From NCBI GenBank assembly GCA_038125995.1, contig JAYPEX010000002.1, forward strand, positions 62,001 through 126,000: a stretch of 64,000 nt of DNA, read 5' to 3'. Shown here piece by piece: positions 34,777-43,552 of the stretch (position 1 is the first letter of the stretch; each line of letters opens with the position of its first letter). The translations under genes were made by a program, and so were the position numbers. The notes under the pieces were generated by a model. It saw only the letters and a program-made list of their open reading frames with translations, searched no databases and was not told the DNA's origin. The DNA comes from MAG-120531 sp038125995. Its GTDB lineage: Bacteria > Bacteroidota > Bacteroidia > Flavobacteriales > Flavobacteriaceae.

Positions 34777-36303
34777 TTAATGTTTAAAATGACGTGTTCC
34801 TGTCATTACCATTGCCATTTTATGTTCATTGCAATAATCGATGCTCAATTGATCTTTGATGGAACCTCCTGGTTGAATTACAGCAGTGATTCCTGCATTG
34901 TCAGCAATTTCAACACAATCGGGGAAAGGAAAGAAGGCATCTGATGCCATTACTGCACCATTCAAGTCAAAATTGAAGGACTGTGCCTTGTGAATCGCTT
35001 GATTTAGAGCGTCTACTCTAGAAGTTTGTCCAGTGCCACTAGCGCATAACTGTTTATTTTTAGCGATTACAATGGTATTAGATTTAGTGTGTTTGCAGAG
35101 TTTAGAAGCGAAGATCATATCTTCAATTTCTGAAGCAGTAACCTTTTGATCAGTTACTGGATTTAAATCCGCAGCACTATCTGTAAGATGGTCTTTGTCT
35201 TGAACTAAATAACCGTTTAAACAAGTTCTCACTTGTTTTTGGTCCATTGAAGTTTCTTTTTTAACGAGTATAATTCTGTTTTTCTTGCTCTTTAAGAGTT
35301 CAAGAGCTTGAGCCTCAAAAGAAGGAGCAATAACAACTTCACAGAACAATTCATTGACTTCAGTTGCAGTTGCTATATCGATTTCTTTGTTGGCGATAAG
35401 TACGCCACCAAAGGCAGATACTGGATCTCCAGCTAAAGCGTCAACATAAGCCTGTGCAATAGTATCTCTAGTCGCTAATCCGCAAGCATTGTTGTGTTTT
35501 AAGATAGCGAAGGTAGGATCATCATTTTTAAACTCTTCCATCAATTGTACCGCAGCATCAACATCTAATAAATTGTTGTAGGATAATTCTTTACCGTGTA
35601 ATTGATCAAATAATGCTTCGAAATCACCGTAAAAACTTCCTTTTTGGTGAGGATTTTCACCATAGCGCAGTGATTTAGAATTACGAACAGAAAGCTTTAG
35701 TGAAGCAATATCTTCATCGTTGTTAAAATAGTTGAAGATTGCAGAATCGTAATGAGAAGAAACATCAAACGATTTTGCTGCAAAACGCTTGCGATCTTCG
35801 AGTGAAGTTTCACCATCCTTTTCGTTGAGAAGGTCTAAAACTTCAGCGTAATCTTCCCTATTGGAAACACAAAGAACGTCTTTGTAGTTTTTGGCTGCTG
35901 CACGGATTAATGAAATTCCTCCAATATCTATTTTTTCGATAATGTCTTGTTCACTAGCACCTGAAGCAACTGTTTTTTCAAAAGGGTAGAGGTCAACAAT
36001 TACCATATCGATTTGAGGAATTTCAAATTCTTTTAATTGCTCTTGATCTCCCTTGTGATCTCCTCTGTTTAAGATTCCGCCAAATACTTTTGGATGAAGG
36101 GTTTTGACACGTCCTCCTAGGATCGATGGGTAGGAAGTAACATCTTCAACTGGAACTACTGGAATTCCAAGTGATTGAATGAACGTTTCTGTTCCTCCTG
36201 TTGAATAAATGACAACACCTTCTTGGTGTAATTTTTCAACAATTGGTCCTAATCCGTCTTTGTGAAATACTGAAATTAATGCTGATGCAATTTTTTTGTT
36301 CAT
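34777..36303 (-). CDS. purH: Bifunctional AICAR transformylase/IMP cyclohydrolase
   Basis: Catalyses the last two steps of de novo purine synthesis: formyl transfer to AICAR and ring closure to IMP. The 508 residues comprise an N-terminal MGS-like cyclohydrolase domain (about 1-130: GVVIYSTGGTETFIQSLGIP, GGRVKTLHPKVFGGIL) and the transformylase domain (from about 200: LRYGENPHQKGSF, FAILKHNNACGLA with the catalytic Lys-His, SDAFFPFPDCVEIADNAGI). It precedes mreB on the same strand, an order also common in relatives. Confidence 0.96.
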   Translation of the reverse strand: MNKKIASALISVFHKDGLGPIVEKLHQEGVVIYSTGGTETFIQSLGIPVVPVEDVTSYPSILGGRVKTLHPKVFGGILNRGDHKGDQEQLKEFEIPQIDMVIVDLYPFEKTVASGASEQDIIEKIDIGGISLIRAAAKNYKDVLCVSNREDYAEVLDLLNEKDGETSLEDRKRFAAKSFDVSSHYDSAIFNYFNNDEDIASLKLSVRNSKSLRYGENPHQKGSFYGDFEALFDQLHGKELSYNNLLDVDAAVQLMEEFKNDDPTFAILKHNNACGLATRDTIAQAYVDALAGDPVSAFGGVLIANKEIDIATATEVNELFCEVVIAPSFEAQALELLKSKKNRIILVKKETSMDQKQVRTCLNGYLVQDKDHLTDSAADLNPVTDQKVTASEIEDMIFASKLCKHTKSNTIVIAKNKQLCASGTGQTSRVDALNQAIHKAQSFNFDLNGAVMASDAFFPFPDCVEIADNAGITAVIQPGGSIKDQLSIDYCNEHKMAMVMTGTRHFKH

Positions 36304-36379
36304 GATCGAAAACTTCTTGTGGGATTTAAAGTGTAAAAATAGTGTTTTTTACAGCTTTTTTAAACTAAAAAATAAGGAA

Positions 36380-36832
36380 TTATAAAATAGTAGCAAGCTT
36401 CTTGCAAATGCCTTCTAATAAGTGGACATCAGGCTCTGAAAATGCATCAATGGTATGTGAATCAATATCGATTTGACCAATATTCTCACCATCTTTTAAA
36501 ATTGGAATTACAATTTCAGATTTAACGGTAATACTACAAGCGATATAATTGTCTTGTTCATTGACATCGGGAACGATAAAGTTCTCGTTGCTAAGGGCGA
36601 CTTGACCACAGATTCCCTTTCCAAATGGAATTACTGTATGATCCGTTGGTTCTCCAGAAAAAGGACCGAGAAGTAACTCTTTTTTATCTCCATTTTTAAA
36701 GTAAAAACCAACCCAGTCATAATGAGAAACTCTTTCTCTTAATAGGTCGCAAATTGATTGGAGTAATTGCTGGGAATCACTATAAGAATTGTATAGTAAT
36801 TGGAGCTGCTGTTCTAATGCTTGATAATTCAT
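36380..36832 (-). CDS. GAF-domain protein, free methionine-(R)-sulfoxide reductase-like
   Basis: A single GAF domain of 150 residues. The family reduces free methionine-(R)-sulfoxide using cysteines. Matching segments are YDWVGFYF, LLLGPFSGEP, PFGKGICGQVA (Cys75), NYIACS (Cys99) and KSEIVIPI, close to those of E. coli fRMsr. The cysteine equivalent to the middle one of the three E. coli catalytic cysteines appears to be absent (FIVPDV), so the regeneration chemistry may differ. It stands between the groL terminator and purH and seems to be a separate unit. Confidence 0.8.
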   Translation of the reverse strand: MNYQALEQQLQLLYNSYSDSQQLLQSICDLLRERVSHYDWVGFYFKNGDKKELLLGPFSGEPTDHTVIPFGKGICGQVALSNENFIVPDVNEQDNYIACSITVKSEIVIPILKDGENIGQIDIDSHTIDAFSEPDVHLLEGICKKLATIL

Positions 36833-36881
36833 TTGGCAAAATTAAAGAAAAAGAACTTATGAATTTTCTTTTATAGGAATC

Positions 36882-36914
36882 AAATAAAAAACCCCCAAGG
36901 AATCCTTGAGGGTT
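36882..36914 (-). terminator. Rho-independent terminator of groSL
   Basis: On the minus strand AACCCTCAAGG pairs with CCTTGGGGGTT (11 bp, one G-T pair, 3-nt loop) and is followed by TTTTTTATTT. It starts 22 bp after the groL stop. Confidence 0.85.
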
Positions 36915-36935
36915 GTTGTTTATTTGATGTGTTTA

Positions 36936-38564
36936 TTACATCATTCCTGGCATACCACCACCCATTGGAGGAGCAGCTGGAGCCTCTTCTTTAATATCAG
37001 TCAGTGCACATTCAGTAGTGAGGATCATTCCAGAAACTGATGCTGCGTTTTCAAGGGCAACACGAGTTACTTTCTTGGGATCAATAATACCAGCCTCTAA
37101 CATATTGGTGTAAGTTTCACTTTTTGCATCGTAACCAAAATCTCCTTTTCCTTCGTATACTTTAGAAACGACAACAGAACCTTCACCGCCAGCGTTTGCC
37201 ACGATGGTTCTCAGTGGAGCTTCGATGGCTCTAGCTACGATTTGAATTCCAGTAGCTTCGTCGGCGTTATCTGGTTTTACGTTGTCTAAAGATGATTTTG
37301 CTCTGACAAGCGCGACACCACCACCAGCAACGATTCCTTCTTCAACAGCAGCACGAGTTGCGTGAAGGGCATCATCAACACGGTCTTTCTTTTCTTTCAT
37401 TTCTACTTCAGAGGCAGCACCAACGTAGAGTACTGCAACACCACCAGCTAACTTAGCAAGGCGTTCTTGAAGTTTTTCTCTGTCGTAATCTGAAGTAGTG
37501 CTTTCGATTTGAGATTTGATTTGATTCACACGAGCATTGATGTTTTCTTTGTCACCAGTTCCATTCACAATCGTTGTATTGTCTTTGTCAATTGTGACGC
37601 GCTCACAAGTACCCAACATATCGATCGATGCATTTTCAAGAGTAAATCCTCTCTCTTCAGCAATCACAGTTCCATTGGTGAGGATTGCGATATCTTCTAA
37701 CATCGCTTTTCTTCGGTCTCCAAAACCAGGTGCTTTTACTGCTGCAATTTTAAGAGATCCTCTAAGCTTATTTACAACAAGGGTCGCAAGAGCTTCACCA
37801 TCAACATCTTCAGCGATGATTAAAAGTGGTTTTCCAGATTGAGCAACAGGCTCTAATACCGGAAGTAAATCTTTCATAGAGGAAATCTTCTTGTCGAATA
37901 ATAAGATGTAAGGATTCTCAAGTTCTGTAATCATCTTGTCAGAATTCGTCACAAAGTATGGAGAAAGGTATCCTCTGTCAAACTGCATTCCCTCCACAAC
38001 ATCTACATAGGTATCTGTTCCTTTGGCTTCCTCTACAGTGATAACCCCTTCTTTACCAACTTTTTCGAAAGCAGTTGCGATAAGTTCACCAATGGTTTGA
38101 TCGTTATTAGCAGAAATTGAAGCTACTTGCTTTATTTTTTCAGCATCTTCACCAACTACAGTAGCTTGTTTTCCAAGGTGTTCAACGATGGCTTCAACAG
38201 CTTTGTCAATTCCTCTTTTAAGGTCCATTGGATTTGCTCCAGCAGCTACGTTTTTTAAACCTTCTTTAACGATTGCTTGAGCCAATACAGTAGCAGTAGT
38301 AGTACCATCACCAGCTAAGTCATTTGTTTTGGATGCAACTTCTTTAACCATTTGAGCTCCCATATTTTCTAGAGGGTCAGAAAGTTCAATTTCCTTTGCA
38401 ACAGTTACCCCATCCTTAGTCACGTGAGGAGCACCGAATGATTTGCTGATAATTACATTTCTACCCTTAGGTCCTAGGGTTACTTTTACGGCATTTGCCA
38501 ATGCATCGACACCTTTTTTAAGGCCGTCTCTTGCTTCAATATCAAAACTTATTTCTTTTGCCAT
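36936..38564 (-). CDS. groL: Chaperonin GroEL
   Basis: 60-kDa chaperonin forming the double-ring folding chamber. The 542 residues show KGVDALANAVKVTLGPKGRN, DGTTTATVLAQAIVKEG (ATP-binding DGTTT), the hinge and apical segments, GGGVALVRAK and the flexible GGMPGMM tail. The length is standard. It lies 19 bp downstream of groS and ends before a strong terminator. Confidence 0.98.
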   Translation of the reverse strand: MAKEISFDIEARDGLKKGVDALANAVKVTLGPKGRNVIISKSFGAPHVTKDGVTVAKEIELSDPLENMGAQMVKEVASKTNDLAGDGTTTATVLAQAIVKEGLKNVAAGANPMDLKRGIDKAVEAIVEHLGKQATVVGEDAEKIKQVASISANNDQTIGELIATAFEKVGKEGVITVEEAKGTDTYVDVVEGMQFDRGYLSPYFVTNSDKMITELENPYILLFDKKISSMKDLLPVLEPVAQSGKPLLIIAEDVDGEALATLVVNKLRGSLKIAAVKAPGFGDRRKAMLEDIAILTNGTVIAEERGFTLENASIDMLGTCERVTIDKDNTTIVNGTGDKENINARVNQIKSQIESTTSDYDREKLQERLAKLAGGVAVLYVGAASEVEMKEKKDRVDDALHATRAAVEEGIVAGGGVALVRAKSSLDNVKPDNADEATGIQIVARAIEAPLRTIVANAGGEGSVVVSKVYEGKGDFGYDAKSETYTNMLEAGIIDPKKVTRVALENAASVSGMILTTECALTDIKEEAPAAPPMGGGMPGMM

Positions 38565-38583
38565 TTTTCTAGAGAATTTTTAA

Positions 38584-38862
38584 TTAAACAATTGCTAAAA
38601 TGTCACTTTCGCGCATCATTAGGTAATCGACACCTTCTAATTTTAAATCAGTTCCAGTGTACTTTCCATAGATGACAGAATCACCAACTTTTACTGTCAT
38701 AGGGTTGTCTTTGGTACCAGGACCAACAGCCACTACGACTCCGTTTTGAGGTTTTTCTTTAGCAGTATCAGGAATATAGATTCCTGAAGCAGTCTTTGTT
38801 TCAGCTGCAACAGGCTCGATCAATACACGATCAGCCAAGGGTTTGATGTTTATTTTAGCCAT
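38584..38862 (-). CDS. groS: Co-chaperonin GroES
   Basis: 10-kDa heptameric lid of GroEL. The 92 residues contain IKPLADRVLIEPVAAETKTA, the mobile loop TASGIYIPD (the IYI-type GroEL-binding tripeptide) and GDSVIYGKYTGTDLKLEG. It is the first gene of groSL. The 77-bp upstream region carries a perfect inverted repeat at 38902-38916, but no CIRCE element (TTAGCACTC-N9-GAGTGCTAA). Confidence 0.97.
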   Translation of the reverse strand: MAKINIKPLADRVLIEPVAAETKTASGIYIPDTAKEKPQNGVVVAVGPGTKDNPMTVKVGDSVIYGKYTGTDLKLEGVDYLMMRESDILAIV

Positions 38863-38901
38863 AATTTTATGATATTGTTTTGTTATTTTTAATATCTAAA
38901 A

Positions 38902-38916
38902 GGCATAAACTATGCC
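38902..38916. promoter_or_regulatory. Palindrome upstream of groSL
   Basis: GGCATA-AAC-TATGCC is a perfect 6-bp inverted repeat with a 3-bp centre, about 40 bp before the groS ATG. On the minus strand it is preceded by TT, giving TTGGCATAGTTTATGCC, so it could overlap a -33 TTG. It is a candidate heat-shock operator or promoter element; no known consensus is matched. Confidence 0.35.
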
Positions 38917-38941
38917 AAATTAAAAGAAGGGGGTTGAAGGA

Positions 38942-38974
38942 TAAAAAAAATGCCAGCTTGTCAGCCGGCATTTT
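38942..38974 (-). terminator. Rho-independent terminator after secG
   Basis: On the minus strand AATGCCGGC pairs with GCTGGCATT (9 bp, one G-T, loop TGACAA) and is followed by eight T. It closes the miaB-to-secG transcription unit. Confidence 0.85.
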
Positions 38975-38993
38975 AAAATACTGTTATTTTGTA

Positions 38994-39338
38994 CTATTGT
39001 TGACTGTCATCAGTAGCAGCAGGAACTTCAGTTGGAAGTGTTTCTTGTACTTCGATTGGAGCGTCGCTATTTAAGATCTTAGATTCTTGTGCAGCTCCAA
39101 AGTTGCTCTTAAGTGCAACATTCGACATTAGTATCAGAACTACTAACAAAGCAGCTAAAGTCCAAGTACTCTTATCCAAGAAATCACTTGTTTGTTTAAC
39201 TCCACCAACTACTTGATTTGCTCCTCCACCTAGTGAACTAGACAATCCTCCACCTTTAGGGTTTTGAACCATAATCACTAACATCAACAAGATGCTTACG
39301 ATGATAATTAGCACTAAAAATATACTAAATGTACTCAT
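38994..39338 (-). CDS. secG: Preprotein translocase subunit SecG
   Basis: Small membrane subunit stimulating SecYE-dependent export. The 114 residues have two transmembrane helices (about 3-23 and 53-72) joined by the conserved loop MVQNPKGGGLSSSLGGGANQ, the hallmark of SecG. The C-terminal tail is acidic and Pro/Thr-rich (EVQETLPTEVPAATDDSQQ), longer than in E. coli but usual in this phylum. It is the last gene of its operon, 8 bp after the TPR gene. Confidence 0.95.
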   Translation of the reverse strand: MSTFSIFLVLIIIVSILLMLVIMVQNPKGGGLSSSLGGGANQVVGGVKQTSDFLDKSTWTLAALLVVLILMSNVALKSNFGAAQESKILNSDAPIEVQETLPTEVPAATDDSQQ

Positions 39339-39346
39339 GTCTTTTA

Positions 39347-40108
39347 TTATTTATCTTTTTGTCTTTTTTTAATTGCCTTAATCTGGCCTGCAAAGAAACT
39401 ATTTTTTTCTGGATATTTCAAAATTAAAATCGTATATGCTTGAATTGCTTTGTCGTAATTCTTTTGTTCGAGATATACTCTTGCTAAAGTTTCAGTCATG
39501 ATCTCCCTTTCATCGATACTTGTGCTGAGATTGATATCAATGGTTGGAGTGTAGTCTTTTTGAGGTTTGATCTTTGGTTTTTGCTGTAAAAAGGCTTCGA
39601 TTTGAGCAGTCTTTTTAGAGCGCTTACGGTCTTCTTTTTCTTCCTCTTTTTTTACTTCTTTTGATCGATCTCGCTTTTGAGATAGAGGTTTAGAACTGGT
39701 CAGTGATAGCCAGGTGGCAAAAGAGTGCATTTCATTACGGTCAAATTCTAGAGGCTGATCGATGATCAGTGTGTCGTTAGGTTGAAGCTCTTCTTTGTCT
39801 TTTGAAGAGGAATCATTTTCGATATGATCTTCTTCAATTAGATTTTGAGTCTCTTCATTGAGAATGTTGAAGTCCTCTGAGCTAATGAAATTAAAAAGGA
39901 TACTGCGATCTGTAGTTCGAGCAGCAGCTTCCTTTAAAGCTTTGTTGTATTTGTGAGAATTTTGATTTTTAAGTCCTTTGATATACAATGAGTGAGCTGC
40001 CTGAAAATACGGATAGTCCTGGAGCAGTTCTTCTAAGTGAGCTGTTTGCTCCTTTGAATCCAAAAACTTGGGATCTTTTAATATTTGGGTGAACTCATTT
40101 ACATTCAT
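39347..40108 (-). CDS. TPR-containing protein of unknown function
   Basis: The 253-residue soluble protein has no signal peptide. The N-terminal part (about 1-75) is a conserved-looking helical region (LLQDYPYFQAAHSLYIKGLK, a single TPR-like unit). The middle is charged and low-complexity (KKEEEKEDRKRSKKTAQIE), and the C-terminal part (about 200-250) is a TPR unit (LARVYLEQKNYDKAIQAYTI). It lies 1 bp after lptE and 8 bp before secG. I do not recognise a specific function; a protein-protein adaptor is likely. Confidence 0.75.
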   Translation of the reverse strand: MNVNEFTQILKDPKFLDSKEQTAHLEELLQDYPYFQAAHSLYIKGLKNQNSHKYNKALKEAAARTTDRSILFNFISSEDFNILNEETQNLIEEDHIENDSSSKDKEELQPNDTLIIDQPLEFDRNEMHSFATWLSLTSSKPLSQKRDRSKEVKKEEEKEDRKRSKKTAQIEAFLQQKPKIKPQKDYTPTIDINLSTSIDEREIMTETLARVYLEQKNYDKAIQAYTILILKYPEKNSFFAGQIKAIKKRQKDK

Positions 40109-40109
40109 C

Positions 40110-40622
40110 TTACCAATCTGCTAATGAGGCGTTAAAAATATCTTGAGTGATGCGTTCAAAGAGTACTTGGTGGGCCTCAGTTTTTACGGAGTTTAACAGT
40201 GCATCTGCAGGGTAGTCAAAGAAAAAGCTAAAACGACGTTCGAAATCAGCATCCTCTTTGGTGGTGTTGGTAAAGCGTACGTTTACACTCATCGAAAGTC
40301 TGTTTTGAGCTGCAGTCATATTTGCAGTTGCACTCATAGGAGCAATTCTGTATTCGGTGATTTCACCTTCGTATATAAGGTCTGCATTGTCAGAGCTGAG
40401 CTTGAGAGAAGTTTGATTTTGAATCATATCCTGAAGCGCAATAGTAAAGTCGCGATCTAAACCCGGTTCAATAACAGAACCAGGGCTCTGAGTTGCGAGG
40501 TTGTCAAAAAAATTGACTTGGTAAGTCTGTGCAGTTCCCACATTTCCACCTGTAAAATTGTAAATACCACAACTGGAGAGCAGCGTTGCAACTATAATTG
40601 TAAAGCTAATTTTAAACTTCAT
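40110..40622 (-). CDS. lptE: LptE-family LPS-assembly lipoprotein
   Basis: Outer-membrane lipoprotein plugging LptD, the LPS insertion channel. The 170 residues begin with a signal peptide and lipobox (ATLLSSC, lipid Cys about residue 18). The segment CGIYNFTGGNV followed by FTIALQDMIQNQTSLKL and DLIYEGEITEYRIAPM is the usual Bacteroidota LptE pattern. The ATG overlaps the stop of the sigma-54 activator (TAATG), so the two are translationally coupled. Confidence 0.88.
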   Translation of the reverse strand: MKFKISFTIIVATLLSSCGIYNFTGGNVGTAQTYQVNFFDNLATQSPGSVIEPGLDRDFTIALQDMIQNQTSLKLSSDNADLIYEGEITEYRIAPMSATANMTAAQNRLSMSVNVRFTNTTKEDADFERRFSFFFDYPADALLNSVKTEAHQVLFERITQDIFNASLADW

Positions 40623-41923
40623 TAGAGGTCATATTGTTTTATTTTGCGATAGAGTGTGCGTTCAGAAATTCCCAACTCTGAGGCTGCTAGTTTGCGTTTT
40701 CCTTTATTGCGTTCCAAAGCCTTTTTTATCAATTCAATTTCTTTCTGTTGTAAAGATAGGGTTTCTTCCTCTTGAATCTCTTCTGCAAAGTCATATTTGT
40801 CCTTTGAGGAATAATGAGGCTCATTGATGAAAATGGTTTCTTCCTGTAATTCTTCGTGAGAGGGAAGTAGTTCAACTTCTCTAGGCTCATGAGATTCTTC
40901 TTTGGAAGGTGTTTGCACCTGCTCTATCTCTTCTTTACTGTAGAGTTTTTTGATGAGTTTGTCTTGAGACTTATGAATTTCCTCACTGCCTTTTCCTGCC
41001 ATGAGTTCCAAGGTGAGTTTTTTGAGATCGTTTAAATCCGCTTTCATATCAAAGAGGACCTTGTAGAGAATTTCTCTCTCATTTGAAAAATCACTTTTTT
41101 TCTTTTCGTCCTTGATCACAGAAGGTAAGTTTCTGCTCGATGCATCTGGTAAATAGTTTAATAGTGTAGTCGCGTCGATAGAGCGATCTGATTCTAGAAC
41201 AGAAATTTGTTCAGCAATGTTTCTAAGTTGTCGTACGTTTCCTGGCCAGTTGAAGCGTTCCAAAAAAGATTGTGCATCTTCTTTTAATCGAATAGTAGGC
41301 ATCTTGTACTTTTGTCCAAAATCAGATGCAAACTTTCTAAAGAGCAAATGAATGTCTTCTTTGCGATCCCTAAGTGGTGGCATTGAAATTTCAACAGTAC
41401 TCAGGCGGTAGTAGAGGTCTTCTCTAAATTTATTTTTTTCGATGGCTTCCATCATGTTGACATTGGTTGCCGCTACAATTCTCACATTGGTCTTTTGAAC
41501 CTGAGACGAGCCAACTTTTAAAAACTCTCCATTTTCTAAAACACGTAAGAGGCGCACTTGTGTGGTCAGTGGAAGCTCACCTACTTCATCGAGGAAAATG
41601 GTTCCGCCATCAGCCTCTTCAAAGTATCCAGAACGTGTTTGAGTTGCTCCTGTAAAGGCTCCTTTTTCGTGACCAAACAGTTCTGAATCAATCGTTCCTT
41701 CTGGAATGGCGCCACAATTGACGGCAATGTATTTGGCGTGCTTACGATGTGATAAGGAGTGTATGATCTTAGGTAAAGATTCTTTACCAACACCACTTTC
41801 TCCTGTAACGAGAACCGAAATATCGGTTGGAGCTACTTGTATCGCTTTTTCGATGGCTCTATTGAGCTTGGAGTCATTTCCAATAATTTCAAAACGTTGT
41901 TTGATGCTTTGTATGGATTCCAT
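40622..41923 (-). CDS. Sigma-54-dependent transcriptional activator without receiver domain
   Basis: AAA+ activator of RNA polymerase-sigma54. The 433 residues start almost directly with the ATPase domain: Walker A GESGVGKE (41-48), the sigma54-contacting GAFTGA loop (88-93), Walker B GGTIFLDE (106-113) and the arginine-finger region REDLYYRLS. A charged linker (about 270-385) and a C-terminal Fis-type helix-turn-helix (KRKLAASELGISERTLYRKI) follow. There is no N-terminal receiver, GAF or PAS domain, so it is not a classical two-component regulator. It sits between miaB (4-bp gap) and lptE (overlap), suggesting envelope-linked control. Confidence 0.9.
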   Translation of the reverse strand: MESIQSIKQRFEIIGNDSKLNRAIEKAIQVAPTDISVLVTGESGVGKESLPKIIHSLSHRKHAKYIAVNCGAIPEGTIDSELFGHEKGAFTGATQTRSGYFEEADGGTIFLDEVGELPLTTQVRLLRVLENGEFLKVGSSQVQKTNVRIVAATNVNMMEAIEKNKFREDLYYRLSTVEISMPPLRDRKEDIHLLFRKFASDFGQKYKMPTIRLKEDAQSFLERFNWPGNVRQLRNIAEQISVLESDRSIDATTLLNYLPDASSRNLPSVIKDEKKKSDFSNEREILYKVLFDMKADLNDLKKLTLELMAGKGSEEIHKSQDKLIKKLYSKEEIEQVQTPSKEESHEPREVELLPSHEELQEETIFINEPHYSSKDKYDFAEEIQEEETLSLQQKEIELIKKALERNKGKRKLAASELGISERTLYRKIKQYDL

Positions 41924-41927
41924 GAGC

Positions 41928-43367
41928 TTAGTTTTTTAATTCAATAGCCTTTCCTAGAAGGGTCCCTGAAGTACAGTCTGTGATATCGACCAGAACAAAA
42001 TCACCAATCTTATAATCTTCTCTTGGGAATACCACAACATTATTGTAGTTGTTTCTTCCCATCAAATCGTTTTCAGATTTTTTTGAGGTTCCTTCAACGA
42101 GAACAATTTGTTTTTTTCCGACATGCTGAGCAGTTCTAAATGCAGAGTGTTTTTGCTGTACATCAATAATTTCAGCAAGTCGTCTCTTTTTGGTCTCTAA
42201 TGGAACATCGTCTTCTAAATTTTTTCCAGCGAAAGTCCCTGGGCGCTCTGAATAGGCATACATATATCCAAAGTCATATTTGACGTACTCCATCAGAGAA
42301 ATAGTGTCTAAATGATCTTCTTCGGTCTCCGTTGGGAAACCGCTGATGATATCTTGTGAGATAGCGCACTCTGGTATGAGTTCAAAAATTATATCCACTA
42401 ATTTTTTATATTCTTCAACAGTGTGTTGTCGGTTCATAGCCTTTAAAATACGATCAGAGCCTGATTGTACAGGAAGGTGAATGTGGTTGCAGATATTTTC
42501 GTGAGCTGCCATGGTTTCAATCACCGAACGGTGCATGTCCTGAGGGTTCGAAGTCGAAAAGCGAAATCTCATTTTTGGAAAAGCTGTTGCTACCTTGTCA
42601 AGGAGCATTGCAAAATCAACAGCAGTCGCCTTTTGAAGTTCTGAAGCTTTCTTAAAGTCTTTTTTGAGTCCACCTCCATACCATAAATAGGAATCGACGT
42701 TTTGACCTAGAAGCGTTACCTCTTTGTAACCTTTTTCTCGAAGTTCTCCAATTTCATTTAAAATGGATTTAGGATCTCTTGAGCGTTCTCTTCCTCTTGT
42801 GAAAGGAACCACGCAGAAGGTGCACATATTGTCACATCCTCTAGTAATCGATACAAAAGCAGTAACTCCATTGGTCGAAAGTCGAACAGGTGAAATATCT
42901 CCATAGGTTTCTTCTTTTGAAAGGATGACATTGACGGCGTTATTTCCGGCATCGACTTCGTGAAGCAGGTTGGGGATGTCTTTGTAGGCATCAGGTCCAA
43001 CAACCATATCGACAATTTTCTCTTCTTCTAGTAGTTGTTGTTTAAGACGTTCTGCCATACATCCCAATACACCGACCTTTAAGTTTTTGTTTTTCTTTTT
43101 TTGAGAATTAAATGCTTTAAGTCGATTTCTGACTGTTTGTTCCGCCTTATCGCGAATCGAACAGGTATTGATTAGGATTAAATCGGCTTCATCGAGGGCT
43201 TGAGTTGTATTGTAACCTTCCTTAGATAAAATGGAAGCGACGATTTCTGAATCAGAAAAATTCATCGCACAACCGTAACTTTCGATGAGTACTTTCTTAT
43301 CGTTAGTTTTTTTATATTCTATTTCTAAAGTTGTTCCTTGTATATCTGGGTTGATCTCTTTCTCCAT
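41928..43367 (-). CDS. miaB: tRNA-2-methylthio-N6-dimethylallyladenosine synthase MiaB
   Basis: Radical-SAM enzyme adding a methylthio group to i6A37 of tRNAs reading UNN codons. The 479 residues contain the N-terminal UPF0004 domain with three cluster cysteines (ESYGCAMNFSDSE, NTCSIRDKAEQ, GVLGCMAERL), the radical-SAM motif CDNMCTFC (CxxxCxxC), and a C-terminal TRAM domain (KIGDFVLVDITDCTSGTLLG). It is the first gene of the minus-strand unit running to secG. Confidence 0.96.
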   Translation of the reverse strand: MEKEINPDIQGTTLEIEYKKTNDKKVLIESYGCAMNFSDSEIVASILSKEGYNTTQALDEADLILINTCSIRDKAEQTVRNRLKAFNSQKKKNKNLKVGVLGCMAERLKQQLLEEEKIVDMVVGPDAYKDIPNLLHEVDAGNNAVNVILSKEETYGDISPVRLSTNGVTAFVSITRGCDNMCTFCVVPFTRGRERSRDPKSILNEIGELREKGYKEVTLLGQNVDSYLWYGGGLKKDFKKASELQKATAVDFAMLLDKVATAFPKMRFRFSTSNPQDMHRSVIETMAAHENICNHIHLPVQSGSDRILKAMNRQHTVEEYKKLVDIIFELIPECAISQDIISGFPTETEEDHLDTISLMEYVKYDFGYMYAYSERPGTFAGKNLEDDVPLETKKRRLAEIIDVQQKHSAFRTAQHVGKKQIVLVEGTSKKSENDLMGRNNYNNVVVFPREDYKIGDFVLVDITDCTSGTLLGKAIELKN

Positions 43368-43399
43368 AGGGCTTAGGTAGTAGTATTATACGAGCTATG

Positions 43400-43407
43400 C
43401 AAAGATA
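43400..43407 (-). promoter_or_regulatory. -7 box of the miaB promoter
   Basis: TATCTTTG on the minus strand, 32 bp before the miaB ATG, matches TAnnTTTG exactly. There is no TTG at the -33 distance. A 13-bp palindrome TGACATATTGTCA (43426-43438) lies just upstream and may be a regulator site. Confidence 0.5.
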
Positions 43408-43525
43408 ATACTATTCTGTGAAAACTGACATATTGTCATAAATTTTTATTTGTACGATCTCTTCTAAATAGTGCTTTTTATTGGGGTAATAAAAAAAATG
43501 CAATGGGATAAATAAAAAAATCACA

Positions 43526-43533
43526 TACTTTTG
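43526..43533 (+). promoter_or_regulatory. -7 box of the topA promoter
   Basis: TACTTTTG, 19 bp before the topA ATG, matches TAnnTTTG exactly. The expected -33 region holds no TTG. The 185-bp divergent miaB-topA spacer otherwise shows only the palindrome at 43426-43438. Confidence 0.5.
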
Positions 43534-43552
43534 TTTCAAAATAATTGATTTC

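Noticed and set aside
38863..38940. CIRCE element upstream of groS
   Set aside because: TTAGCACTC-N9-GAGTGCTAA is not present in either orientation.
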